Source of the DNA: Methylothermaceae bacterium
GTDB lineage: Bacteria > Pseudomonadota > Gammaproteobacteria > Methylococcales > Methylothermaceae
Length of the DNA: 56,837 bases
Reading direction: 5' to 3'
NCBI GenBank assembly: GCA_026981855.1
Contig: JALSIB010000036.1
Location: forward strand, 1-56,837
Under the pieces are notes generated by a model. That model had not been told where the DNA came from. It made no database searches and saw nothing but the letters and a program-made list of their open reading frames with translations. Shown piece by piece: positions 1 through 8,876 of the stretch; position 1 is the first letter of the stretch; the number at the start of each line of letters is the position of its first letter. Position numbers and translations under genes: made by a program.

Positions 1-191
1 CAATGGGTTATTGCTATACACATTTTACCCGATCAGGAACCCCGATCCTCTCGTTTTGAACCCCTTTTTATCCGTATATCAATGCCTTGCGCTGACCGCT
101 TGGGAAAATTGGGGAGACACTAGAGTGCGATACACAGCCGGGCGGAGGGGCGGAGAGCGTTCCGCTTTATGAATTGGGTCGGGGTGGCGCG

Positions 192-890
192 CTATTCGCT
201 GTCACGGGAAATGTACATTCCCACCAGACGCGGTACCAGGATGGTGAGGTACATTTGTCCGCAGATCGCTTCCAGATAGCTCAGGACGATTGCCTGACGG
301 GTCAAGGGGGAGATGTCCCCGTAGCCCAGGGTGGTCAGGGTGATGAAGCTGAAATACAGCATGGAGGCGAAGGTGGAAGTGAATCCGGCTTCCCCGGCTA
401 TCCCCTGGAACGAGTGAGGATGAATCAGCTCGATCAGGCTGAAACTGAACGCAAAACTGATGCCGATGAGCAGATAGACGCTGATGGCTCCATAGAGCAG
501 ACCCGCGGCCACTTTCTTGCGGTAAGAGAAGATATCGTGGATGAGAACCAACGAAACGTGGAGAAAGAAAATCGCTCCGGCAAGATAGGAAAGCGCGACG
601 AGCGACTCTGCAGGATGCAGATAGTCGTTGACGGTTCCGGCAATGAGCATCAGCGAGCCGGAGAAGAGGCTGACGGCCTGGTTGAGCCGGTTGTTGGAAA
701 GCACCAGCGCACCGGTCAGCATGGTGGTGATCAGAAAGAGGGTAAGGGGTAATCTGGTGATTCCATTCGTGGTCATGAGCGGATAGATTCCGATCAGAGA
801 CACCAGGGCGATGAGCAGGAGCAGGTAGTAGGTCTTGTTTGCCTGGAAAAGCCCCAGCCGGTCCTCGAAACGGATTCTTCCCTTGCGCAT
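192..890 (-). CDS. K+-channel-like ion channel protein
   Basis: This 232-residue integral membrane protein probably conducts K+ across the inner membrane. The selectivity filter TTLGYGD lies at residues 186-192, between a pore helix (about 172-185) and a last membrane segment (about 200-220). Five hydrophobic segments precede it (about 20-38, 45-64, 70-87, 97-118, 128-152). I see no arginine-rich voltage-sensor helix, and there is no RCK/TrkA-N regulatory domain at the short C-terminus. It matches the ion-channel (Ion_trans_2) family. It stands alone, 136 bases from the end of the RND efflux operon on the same strand. Function is inferred from the filter. The true conductance and its gating are unknown. 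Confidence 0.85.
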   Translation of the reverse strand: MRKGRIRFEDRLGLFQANKTYYLLLLIALVSLIGIYPLMTTNGITRLPLTLFLITTMLTGALVLSNNRLNQAVSLFSGSLMLIAGTVNDYLHPAESLVALSYLAGAIFFLHVSLVLIHDIFSYRKKVAAGLLYGAISVYLLIGISFAFSFSLIELIHPHSFQGIAGEAGFTSTFASMLYFSFITLTTLGYGDISPLTRQAIVLSYLEAICGQMYLTILVPRLVGMYISRDSE

Positions 891-1026
891 CAGTCCAGGG
901 GATTGTGCCCCCGGCTCCTTATACAGTTATGAAATATCTGCGTGCACGGGGTTATGGTCTCGAAATCCTGGCTGAAACCCCGTCCCCTGCCTGCCAAGGC
1001 CCGGGTCAGGTGGACAGGAATGTGGA

Positions 1027-2706
1027 TTACCAGTCCGGCAGGCGCCAAAGCTGTTTCCTTTTTTCCTCGGGCAGTTCCATTTGCTCGGGCCTCATCAGCC
1101 CACCCCAATTGGTGCGCTCTGCCATTTCGTGCTTGATTTCCGCGGGGATGAAATCCGCTTCCGTGCGGGTCTCCCAGCCGCCCCCAACCGCCTTGTAGAG
1201 GGCGATCAGGTTGATGGCGACGTTGCCCTTCACCTCGGTCAGGCTGTTTTGGGTGTTCAGCTGGCTGCGCTGGGAATCGAGCACCCGTTGATAGTTGACC
1301 AGACCCTCGGTGTACTGGAACAGGGACAGATCCACCGAGCGTTTGGCGGCCAGATAACTTTGCTGCAATTTTTCCTGCTCCACCCTCGCTTTGAGGAAAC
1401 CGGCGATGGCGTCTTCGGCCTCCCGGGCCGCATTGAGAACCGTGTCGCGGTATTCGGCGATCAACGCCTGGAAGCGGGCGTCCTCGACCCGCACCCGGTT
1501 GCGGATGCGGCCGAAGTTGAACACGTCCCAGCTGATGCTCGGTCCGACGAAGTACTGGAAGCTCTTGGCGCTGAAGACATTGGCCAGATTGCTGGCACCG
1601 CCGGTGGCGAAGGTCAGGGCGGCATCGCTGGCCCGCAGGTTGATCGAGCCCAGGAGCGAGAAACGGGGGTACAGATCGGCCTTGGCGATTCCGATCAAGG
1701 CGCTCTGGGTGGCCAGTTGCCGTTCTTTCAGCCGAATGTCGGGACGCCGCCGCAATAGATCGGCGGGAACACCGATGGCGACCTCGACCGGAGGCTGGGG
1801 AATTGGCTGATCCCCGGCGAGCCAGGCGTCGACGGTCCCGGGCGGCTTGCCGAGCAGGACGCTCAGGCTGTTCTTCGCCTGACGCAGCGAAGCTTGCAGC
1901 GGTGGAATGGTGGCTTCGGTGTCGCGCAGCAGACTTTCGGCCTGCAGATGGTCCAATTCGTTGATTGCGCCCCCTTCGTAGAGGGCATCGGCGATTCTCA
2001 AGGTTTTACGCTGGACTTCCAGATTTTCCCGGGCGACCCGCAGCCGCTCCTCCAGGGTACGGATCAGCACGTAGGTTCGGGCGACTTCGGCGGTCAGCGA
2101 CACCAGCACGTCGTCGAAGCCCGCGACCGTGGCGTCCAGGTTGGCCTGGCCGGCTTCGACACCGCGCCGGAATCTTCCCCAGACATCCAGTTCCCAGGCG
2201 GCGTCGAAGCCGAAGCCGGTGCTGGTGAAGCCGCGATCTATGCCTGGGCTGGTGTTGGCGGCGTGGGCGCTGATGCGTTGGCGGCTCAAATCACCGTTGA
2301 CCTGGAACAGCTGGGGAAACTGGAATCCGGTGGAGATACCGAGCTGGGCTCTGGCTTCCAGTATCCGGATGCCGGCGGCCCGGAGGGTGAGGTTCTGCTT
2401 GCGGGCCTCGTCGATCAACCGGTCGAGGGTAGGATCGCCGAAGACGTGCCACCACTCGCCCAGCTCGGCCTCGCTTCGTTTCAGGGTGGGATCCTGCTGT
2501 TCGATCCAGTCGGCTGCCGTTTGTGTCACCGGTTCCTTGTAATCGGGGCCCACCATCATGCAGCCGCTGAAGGTAAGGGCGGCCGTCGTCAGAAGTGTGG
2601 CCATCCCGATTTTCGCACCCCGCTTTTTGAGGCGATGCAGGTTGGGGAACGCATGGCGACAGCCGGTCCAATCCAGGCGCTCCCCATTTCCGTTCTTGAT
2701 CTTCAT
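1027..2706 (-). CDS. RND efflux outer membrane lipoprotein (NodT/OprM family)
   Basis: This is the outer membrane exit duct of a tripartite efflux pump, expected to form a trimeric TolC-like channel. It has 559 residues. A signal segment ends in the lipobox LTFSGC (Cys49), followed by MMVGPDYKEP, the usual start of NodT-family lipoproteins. Two repeated OEP halves follow, containing a GxPADLLRRRPDIR-type motif typical of the family. The start codon overlaps the stop of the upstream permease by four bases (ATGA), so translation is probably coupled. Met35 would give a shorter signal peptide and is an alternative start. It is the third gene of an operon ordered adaptor, permease, channel. Confidence 0.93.
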   Translation of the reverse strand: MKIKNGNGERLDWTGCRHAFPNLHRLKKRGAKIGMATLLTTAALTFSGCMMVGPDYKEPVTQTAADWIEQQDPTLKRSEAELGEWWHVFGDPTLDRLIDEARKQNLTLRAAGIRILEARAQLGISTGFQFPQLFQVNGDLSRQRISAHAANTSPGIDRGFTSTGFGFDAAWELDVWGRFRRGVEAGQANLDATVAGFDDVLVSLTAEVARTYVLIRTLEERLRVARENLEVQRKTLRIADALYEGGAINELDHLQAESLLRDTEATIPPLQASLRQAKNSLSVLLGKPPGTVDAWLAGDQPIPQPPVEVAIGVPADLLRRRPDIRLKERQLATQSALIGIAKADLYPRFSLLGSINLRASDAALTFATGGASNLANVFSAKSFQYFVGPSISWDVFNFGRIRNRVRVEDARFQALIAEYRDTVLNAAREAEDAIAGFLKARVEQEKLQQSYLAAKRSVDLSLFQYTEGLVNYQRVLDSQRSQLNTQNSLTEVKGNVAINLIALYKAVGGGWETRTEADFIPAEIKHEMAERTNWGGLMRPEQMELPEEKRKQLWRLPDW

Positions 2707-5700
2707 GGGGTCACCTCCTTTGCTTCACCCTCCTTCACCCGGTAGAAAATCGCGTAGAGTACCGGAACCACGATCAGGATCAGCACCGACGCAAGCCCCA
2801 GCCCGAAGACGATGGTGACCGCCATGGAGACGAAGAAGGCGTCGGTGAACAGGGGGATCATCCCCAGCATGGTGGTGCTCGACGACATGCTGACGGGAAT
2901 CAGGCGGCTGACGCCGGCGTTGATCACGGCCCGGAAGGGGGGTTCCCCTTTTCCGAGTTGGGCGTCCACTTCGTCGATGAGGATGATGGCGGACTTGATC
3001 AACATTCCCGACAGGCTCAATATTCCCAGCAGCGACATGAAGCCGAATGGCTGACGAAAAATCAGCAGGCCGAGGGTGACCCCGATGAGAGACAAAGGCA
3101 CGGTCAGCCAGATGATCAGGGTCTTCTTGATGGAGTTGAACAACACCAGGACGATCAACACCATCAGGCCGGCGAAGACGGGAATGGAGGTGGACAGGGC
3201 CTCGTTGGCCTTGGCCGAATCTTCCACTTCTCCGCCCCAGGCCATGTAATAACCCGGTTTGCCCTTGAGGGGCCAGAGGGCGTTATAGGTGACCGGTAGC
3301 GTATCGGCCTGCCAGCGGTCTTCAGGCACCGGCTTGCCGAGCACCGCCTCCACGTCGACGCCCAGGGCCTTTTCGATCGGCGCCTTGACCCTGGCCATCA
3401 GTTCGCCGGGAAGGTGACCGGCGCGGGGATCGGCATGGATCCGGATCATGGTGCGCCGGTCGCGGCGCCAGATGTAAGGGTTCTCGAAGGTCAACGGGAA
3501 ACCGGTGACCACCTGGCCCAGGGGAATCATTCCCTGGGCCGCCGGGCTCCAGATCGGAATGGCCGCCAGGCTGTCGAGATCGGCGCGATCCTTTTCCGGC
3601 GCCCGGGCGACGATGGGGATGAGTTCGTCACGTTCCCGATAGATACCCACAGGATACCCCTCGAAGTTGGCCCTGAGCGCCGCGGCGATATCGGGGCGTT
3701 CGATGCCGGCCCGCCGTGCCTGAGCCTCCGCCAGTTGCGGGCGCAGAACCTTGGCCGGTTCCATCCATTCGTTGCGTACCGCCTTGGCGATGGGTTCGGC
3801 ATCCAGGATGGCTTGCACTTTGTCCGCCAGGCGGCGCAGTTCCACCGGATCCTTGCCGGAGATGCGCACCTGGAACTTGCCGCCGGTGGAGGTGCCGAAC
3901 ACGAACAGCCGGACATTGACGGTGGCGTCTGGAAACAGTTCCTCCAGATCCTGTTGCGCCTGGGGGGCGAGGCCGGCGATGCGGGTGTAATCGTCCACGT
4001 CCACCAGAATCTGGCCATAGTTGGGGTACTGATTCTCCGGGCTGTAGGTCAGCAGGAAACGCCCCTGGCCACCGCCGATCTGGGTGGTCACATGAGTCAC
4101 CCCTTGCAGATCCTTGAGATAGGTCTCGGCCCGGATCAGACGGCGTTCGGTTTCCTGGATGTCGGTGCCTTCGGGGAACCAGAAATCGACATAGAACTGG
4201 GGCCGGGTGGAGTCGGGAAAGAAGCTCTTCTCGACCGCCCCGAAGCCGAGGAGGGACAGGCCGAACAGGCCGATCACCACCGCGACCATGATCCAGCGAA
4301 AACGGATGCACAGGCTCAGAAAACGCTTGTACACGCCGTAGAAACCCTGGTCGTACACGTCGCCCGGCTGGTCGTTCTGAGCGTCCTGCGGTTCGGGCTT
4401 GGGCAGGAACGTATGACACAACAGGGGGGTGCAGGTGACCGCCGTCAACCAGCTCAGACTCAGGGAGATGAGGATGACCGAGAACAGGGAGCGGCAGTAT
4501 TCGCCGGTGGAGTCGTCGGAGGTGCCGATGGCGGCGAAGGCGGTCACAGCCACGGCGGTGCCGCCGAGCATGGGCAGAGCGTTCTGGGCCACCACGGCAC
4601 AGGCGGCATCGTGGCTGGATTCCCCTTTTTTCATCCGCATGCGGATGCCGTCGGTGACGACGATGGCGTTGTCCACCAGCATCCCCAGGGCGATGATCAA
4701 GGCTCCCAGGGAGATGCGCTCCAGGGTGATGTGGTAATAGTTCATGACGATGAAGGTGGCCATGATGGTGATCAGCAGCACTGAGCCGATGATCAGGCCG
4801 CTGCGCAGCCCCATGAAGAGCAGGAGCACGCCGACGACGATGGCCACCGCCTCTATGAGGTTGGTCATGAAGCCAGTCAAGGCGGTGGTGACCGACTCGG
4901 CCTGGTTGGAGATGTCGTGGATCTCCATGCCCACCGGCCGCATCGGCTCAAGCTCCTTGAAGCGTTGTTCTAAAGACTCGGCCATGGTGATGACATTGCC
5001 ACCGGACACCGTGGAGATACCCATGGCGATGGCGGGTTTGCCGTTGTAGCGCACCAGGGCGGTGGGGGGATCCTGGTAGCCGCGGTGGATGGTGGCCACG
5101 TCCCGGAGATACACCAGGCGGCCGGTCTTGCGGCTTTTGGGAGTGATCAGCAGCTCGCCGAAATCCCGTTCGGAGAGGAACTCGCCGGCGGGATTGATGG
5201 GGATGCGTTCCGAACCGAGGGACATCCTGCCGGCATCGGCGACCAGATTCTTGCTCGCCAGCGCGGTATAGATGTTCTGCGGCGAGATGCCCAATTTGGT
5301 CATTTTGTCGCGCTGCATCTCCACATAGATGGCTTCCTTGCGCTGGCCGTACAGGATGATGCGTTTGACGTCCCTGGCCTTGAGCAATTCCCGTTGCAGC
5401 AGTTTGGCATATTCATACAGCTCTTTCGGGGCGTAGCCGTCGCCGGTGATGGCGTAGTACATTCCGTAGACATCACCGAAGTCGTCGTTGACGATGGACT
5501 TGCCGGCACCGGGCGGCAACTGGCCCTGGGCGTCGCCCACCTTGCGGCGCAATTCGTCCCAGACCTGGGGCAGGGTGGTTTTGTCGTATTGCTCCTTCAT
5601 GCTGACCTTGACCCATGACAGGCCGCGGGAGGATTTGGATTCCACCCACTGAAGCTGGCCCATCTGCTGTACCGCCTTCTCGATGACGTTGGTGACCTCC

Positions 5701-5882
5701 TCTTCCACTTCGGTCGCGGAGGCGCCCGGGTAAGGGGTGACGATCACCGCTTCCTTGATGGTGAATTCCGGATCTTCCAGGCGGCTGAGAGACTGATAGG
5801 AATGCCAGCCCACCACCACCGCCAGCACCATCATCACCCAGGTGATGAGGCGCTTGCGAATGCTCCATTCCGCCAGATTCAT
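2703..5882 (-). CDS. RND family efflux permease
   Basis: This 1059-residue inner membrane antiporter uses the proton gradient to expel compounds through the adaptor and outer membrane lipoprotein encoded beside it. The architecture is the normal RND duplication: a first membrane helix, a periplasmic porter region with a PYPGASATEVEE segment, helices 2-6, a second porter region, and helices 8-12 at the C-terminus. The helix-4 proton-relay segment reads GMLVDNAIVVTDGIRM. Thus the second aspartate of the AcrB Asp407-Asp408 pair is Asn here, as in a subset of the family. It overlaps both neighbours by four bases. Substrate cannot be read from the sequence; the AcrB-like (HAE) class is more likely than a heavy-metal pump. 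Confidence 0.93.
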   Translation of the reverse strand: MNLAEWSIRKRLITWVMMVLAVVVGWHSYQSLSRLEDPEFTIKEAVIVTPYPGASATEVEEEVTNVIEKAVQQMGQLQWVESKSSRGLSWVKVSMKEQYDKTTLPQVWDELRRKVGDAQGQLPPGAGKSIVNDDFGDVYGMYYAITGDGYAPKELYEYAKLLQRELLKARDVKRIILYGQRKEAIYVEMQRDKMTKLGISPQNIYTALASKNLVADAGRMSLGSERIPINPAGEFLSERDFGELLITPKSRKTGRLVYLRDVATIHRGYQDPPTALVRYNGKPAIAMGISTVSGGNVITMAESLEQRFKELEPMRPVGMEIHDISNQAESVTTALTGFMTNLIEAVAIVVGVLLLFMGLRSGLIIGSVLLITIMATFIVMNYYHITLERISLGALIIALGMLVDNAIVVTDGIRMRMKKGESSHDAACAVVAQNALPMLGGTAVAVTAFAAIGTSDDSTGEYCRSLFSVILISLSLSWLTAVTCTPLLCHTFLPKPEPQDAQNDQPGDVYDQGFYGVYKRFLSLCIRFRWIMVAVVIGLFGLSLLGFGAVEKSFFPDSTRPQFYVDFWFPEGTDIQETERRLIRAETYLKDLQGVTHVTTQIGGGQGRFLLTYSPENQYPNYGQILVDVDDYTRIAGLAPQAQQDLEELFPDATVNVRLFVFGTSTGGKFQVRISGKDPVELRRLADKVQAILDAEPIAKAVRNEWMEPAKVLRPQLAEAQARRAGIERPDIAAALRANFEGYPVGIYRERDELIPIVARAPEKDRADLDSLAAIPIWSPAAQGMIPLGQVVTGFPLTFENPYIWRRDRRTMIRIHADPRAGHLPGELMARVKAPIEKALGVDVEAVLGKPVPEDRWQADTLPVTYNALWPLKGKPGYYMAWGGEVEDSAKANEALSTSIPVFAGLMVLIVLVLFNSIKKTLIIWLTVPLSLIGVTLGLLIFRQPFGFMSLLGILSLSGMLIKSAIILIDEVDAQLGKGEPPFRAVINAGVSRLIPVSMSSSTTMLGMIPLFTDAFFVSMAVTIVFGLGLASVLILIVVPVLYAIFYRVKEGEAKEVTP

Positions 5883-7024
5883 GACGCCTGCCCTGTTTGT
5901 TCCCCGGCTGTCCGGTAAGGACGGACCTTCATGCCTTCCCGCAGATGTGTGACACCGCTGACGGCCAAGGTGTCGTCGGCCTTGAGCCCTTGCAGGATTT
6001 CGATATGATCGCTGCCGGTCAGGGGGCCGGTCTTGACGATGCGTTTGTGGACTTCCCGGGTTTCGGGGTCGACCACCCAGACGCAGGTGTGTCCGTCGGT
6101 ATCGGAAAACAGGGCGGCGGTGGGGATGACGATCTTGGTATTCAGTCCCTGGCCCGGCGGAAATTCGATGATCACGGTGGCGGTCATGCCGGTCAGGATG
6201 CGGATGCCTTCCGGCGCCGGCATCACCAGCACCAGCCGGTAGGTTTGGGTGGTGGGATCGGCCTGGGTGGCGAATTCCTTGATCTCCAGGGGGAATTTGC
6301 GTTCGGGATCGGAGGCGAACCGGGCGAACAGCCTGGGTTCGGTTTTGCGGACCGGCGCCGCCATCAGTTCCGGCAGATCCAGCAGCACTTCTATTGTGGA
6401 GAGATCCTGCAGATAGACGATCTTCTGTTTGGCGGTGACGAACTCGTGGTTGTCCACGTAGCGCTTGCCGATGATGCCGCTAAAGGGGGCTTTGAGGTAG
6501 GTATAGGCCAGCTGGTTTCTGGCCACGGCCACCTCGGCTTCGGCCGACTGGACGGCGGCGCGGGAGACCCCGAGCGCGGCCTTTTTCAGGTTGATTTTGG
6601 ATTCACTGACGGCGCCGGCCTCCTTCTGTCTGATCTTGACGAAGCGTCGATATTCGGCCTTGTCGTACGCCAGCTTGGCTTTTGCCTGTGCCAACCGGCC
6701 CAGTGCTTCACGCAGATTCGATTGATAGTCCATGGGATCCAGCCGGGCCACCAGTTGGCCCTTTTGCACCCTTTGACCTTCCTTGACCGGCAATTCGATC
6801 AGCAGCCCGGGGACGCGGAAGGCCAGATCGGCGCGTTTCGATGCCCGGGTTTCGCCCGACATGCGGAGGGTTTTTCCGGCCAGGATTCCACCGGCGGTGA
6901 TGAGCTTCACAGGGCGGGTGATGTCCGCTGGGGCTCGTTTCTCTTCGTCGCCGCCGCATCCGCTGAGCAGCAGAAGGGTTGCGAGGGTCGCGAAGATCAG
7001 GTTCGTCGTCCTGGAAGGGGCCAT
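5879..7024 (-). CDS. RND efflux periplasmic adaptor (membrane fusion) lipoprotein
   Basis: This 381-residue adaptor should bridge the RND permease and the outer membrane lipoprotein. A short signal ends in the lipobox LLLSGC. It is followed by a biotinyl-lipoyl half-motif (LPVKEGQRVQKGQLVARLDP), a coiled-coil hairpin, the second lipoyl half (TYLKAPFSGIIGKRYVDNHE) and beta-barrel domains. An open frame runs further upstream to 7213. I prefer the ATG at 7024 because GAGG lies about ten bases before it and the signal peptide begins there. The upstream 63 codons look non-coding. It overlaps the permease start by four bases and is the first gene of the pump operon. Confidence 0.9.
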   Translation of the reverse strand: MAPSRTTNLIFATLATLLLLSGCGGDEEKRAPADITRPVKLITAGGILAGKTLRMSGETRASKRADLAFRVPGLLIELPVKEGQRVQKGQLVARLDPMDYQSNLREALGRLAQAKAKLAYDKAEYRRFVKIRQKEAGAVSESKINLKKAALGVSRAAVQSAEAEVAVARNQLAYTYLKAPFSGIIGKRYVDNHEFVTAKQKIVYLQDLSTIEVLLDLPELMAAPVRKTEPRLFARFASDPERKFPLEIKEFATQADPTTQTYRLVLVMPAPEGIRILTGMTATVIIEFPPGQGLNTKIVIPTAALFSDTDGHTCVWVVDPETREVHKRIVKTGPLTGSDHIEILQGLKADDTLAVSGVTHLREGMKVRPYRTAGEQTGQAS

Positions 7025-7209
7025 CGGATAGATACCTCGCATGAGTTTGTCCGGGATTGGAAGATCGTTAGAATAGCAAAACCGGTCTTTCCCGTCGTGG
7101 TTTTGAGCCGATCCACAGGGCAATCGCATAAGGGGTTCGGGCGTTTGTTGAAGAAGTTCCTGTCTTTGCTTCATTTGGCGGGATGCCGGAGCAGGTGCCT
7201 TCAAAACGC

Positions 7210-8532
7210 TCACTCCAGCATCCTTTGAGCCATCCGGGCGATCTGGTGCCAGTCGTAGGTGGAAATATCCTGGGCGTGGGCCAGATTGTTGCGCAGGGAC
7301 TGGAACTGCTTGATTTCCTTTTTGGCGGAATTCTTGGAGAGAAATCCCAGGGCGGTGAACAGTTCGTCATGCTGCATCACCAGCAGTCCCTTGTCGGCGA
7401 TCTGCAGGCAATCGACCAGATCCACGTTCTGGCCCGACCGGCGCCGCTGCCGTAACAGCGCGCGGGCCGCCTCCAGGCGGGGAGGCGGTAACAGGTCTTG
7501 CCACGAGTCGCCCGGGTAATATTCCCGAACCAGATCGGTCGCCTGCATTTCGATCAGGGTCAGGATGCCGAACAGCCACATGCGCATGTAAGGCTTGTTG
7601 ACGTCGCCCCGGCTGATGAATGCCTGCACCTGTCCGAACAGGGAGACAAAACAATGATCGTGACGGGTCAGGACGTGTATGACTTCCGCGAACCCCGCAT
7701 CGGCCGCGACCACTTGATCGGCGGTGAAGGGGCGTCCCGCCATGCCGCAGGTGCCGGCCTGCCGCAACTGCCCGAGCGTGACATAACCGGTGATTTCTCC
7801 CTCCATGCGCAGGGTCGCCACTTCGAGCCGTTTTTCCTCGAGCGTCTCGATGGCCTGACGGGCCGGCGTGTCGGCATCGAAGGAGAGGCGCACGGGCTCG
7901 GCGATGTCCTTGGCGCTGAAGACCTCATTGAAATGGTGTTTGAACTGGTTCCACAGCTGACGGTTCAGTTCGCCCGTCAGGTCAGGGCCGGTCTTCACCG
8001 CCCCCTGCCGGTCGAGGCGGGCGCGGCATTTCGCCAGGGTTTTGCGCGCCCGCTTCATCAGGGTGGGGTCCGCCTTGTCCAGGACTTCGAGCAGGGCGTC
8101 CATTTCCTCCAGAAAGGTTCCGGCGAAGCGGGAATCGTGGCGGGTGATGTCCTGACAGTTGTCGATCAAATCGGCCAGCTTGATGGTCTGGGCGCGGCCG
8201 CAGGCCTGAGCCAGATGTGCCCGGTCGATGGCCTTTCTTTCGGCGCGGTTGCCGTCGCTGGGTTTGCTGACGTCGGTCAGGGCGCGCACCAAGCCGGCGA
8301 CCTCCGGGCCGAACTCACGTTCTATGTCGTCGATGGTCGCCGGTGTGTCCTCGACTGCGTCGTGGAGCCAGGCGGCGGCGATCATCGCTTCGTCGTCGGT
8401 CACGCTGGCCGTGATTCTGGCCACCTCGCTGAGGTGGTCGGTGTAGGGCTTGCCGGTGTATTTGCGGCGATGATCGATGCGTTCGTGGGCCCGGGTGGCG
8501 AAATGGATGGCGCGTTGGATCAGCTCGGACAT
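7210..8532 (-). CDS. HD-domain (MESH1/SpoT-like) protein with CBS-like region and HEPN-like C-terminus
   Basis: The 440-residue product has three parts. Residues 1-150 resemble the small-alarmone hydrolase/SpoT HD domain: KYTGKPYTDH near 24-33, the HD pair at 57-58 inside WLHDAVEDT, and TIKLADLIDN further on. Residues about 205-330 look like a CBS pair, with GYVTLGQLR and then AFISRGDVNKPYMRMWLFG. The C-terminus holds RNNLAH at 414-419, which fits the R-x4-H motif of HEPN ribonucleases. From known families one infers a nucleotide-sensing phosphohydrolase joined to a possible RNase or RNA-binding module. No synthetase (RelA) domain is present. It lies 185 bases upstream of the efflux operon on the same strand and need not be part of it. 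Confidence 0.8.
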   Translation of the reverse strand: MSELIQRAIHFATRAHERIDHRRKYTGKPYTDHLSEVARITASVTDDEAMIAAAWLHDAVEDTPATIDDIEREFGPEVAGLVRALTDVSKPSDGNRAERKAIDRAHLAQACGRAQTIKLADLIDNCQDITRHDSRFAGTFLEEMDALLEVLDKADPTLMKRARKTLAKCRARLDRQGAVKTGPDLTGELNRQLWNQFKHHFNEVFSAKDIAEPVRLSFDADTPARQAIETLEEKRLEVATLRMEGEITGYVTLGQLRQAGTCGMAGRPFTADQVVAADAGFAEVIHVLTRHDHCFVSLFGQVQAFISRGDVNKPYMRMWLFGILTLIEMQATDLVREYYPGDSWQDLLPPPRLEAARALLRQRRRSGQNVDLVDCLQIADKGLLVMQHDELFTALGFLSKNSAKKEIKQFQSLRNNLAHAQDISTYDWHQIARMAQRMLE

Positions 8533-8592
8533 GGGTGTCGTGGTTTGGTTACCGTGAAAGTTTCATTGGTGCCGGGGCAGGGGATTCGTCTC

Positions 8593-8660
8593 TCGGGACG
8601 CAGTAAGTCCGTCCATGGAGGCTCGTAAACGGCCATCCAGGCCGTTTACGCCCTCGAGCC
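8593..8660. repeat. Dispersed palindromic intergenic repeat
   Basis: The core is a perfect 11-base inverted repeat, CGTAAACGGCC at 8624-8634 and its complement at 8640-8650, around the loop ATCCA. An outer GGCTCG/CGAGCC pair sits at 8620-8625 and 8655-8660. The preceding segment, CGGGACGC followed by GTCCATGGAGGCTCG, resembles the lead-in of a dispersed repeat that I recall from several gammaproteobacterial genomes. It sits between the divergent HD-domain gene and tamA, and may act as a transcriptional or mRNA-stability barrier. Only one copy was seen in this window. Confidence 0.6.
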
Positions 8661-8876
8661 GCCCCCTCCTCGGCGGTTGATTTTTTATCTTCCGGGGCGA
8701 AACGGCAATTCATGATGGTGATGGGGATCATATCAGAACTGAATTTGGGGTTCTGCAGGTGCTGTCTTTGCAAACGGGGCGATCATCCCGGTTCGTCCCT
8801 TCTTTCCCGATCGATGACATCCGCTTGTGGATTTGGCCGTAGAATAGCGGGCAAAACAGATTGCCGCTCTCGATTC
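8661..8876. other. Divergent intergenic region upstream of tamA
   Basis: This is the tamA-proximal part of the 344-base gap between two divergent genes. A reading frame is open here in phase with tamA, but the signal peptide and an ATG at 8877 mark the real start. TAGAAT at 8840-8845 could serve as a -10 element about 30 bases before tamA, but no convincing -35 element is spaced correctly. I see no small gene. Confidence 0.4.

Noticed and set aside
3414-4784. A 456-codon open frame antisense to the RND permease
   Set aside because: It is Gly/Asp/His-rich shadow sequence with no ribosome site.
7025-7213. A 63-codon N-terminal extension of the efflux adaptor
   Set aside because: The signal peptide and ribosome site support ATG at 7024; the extension reads like intergenic sequence.
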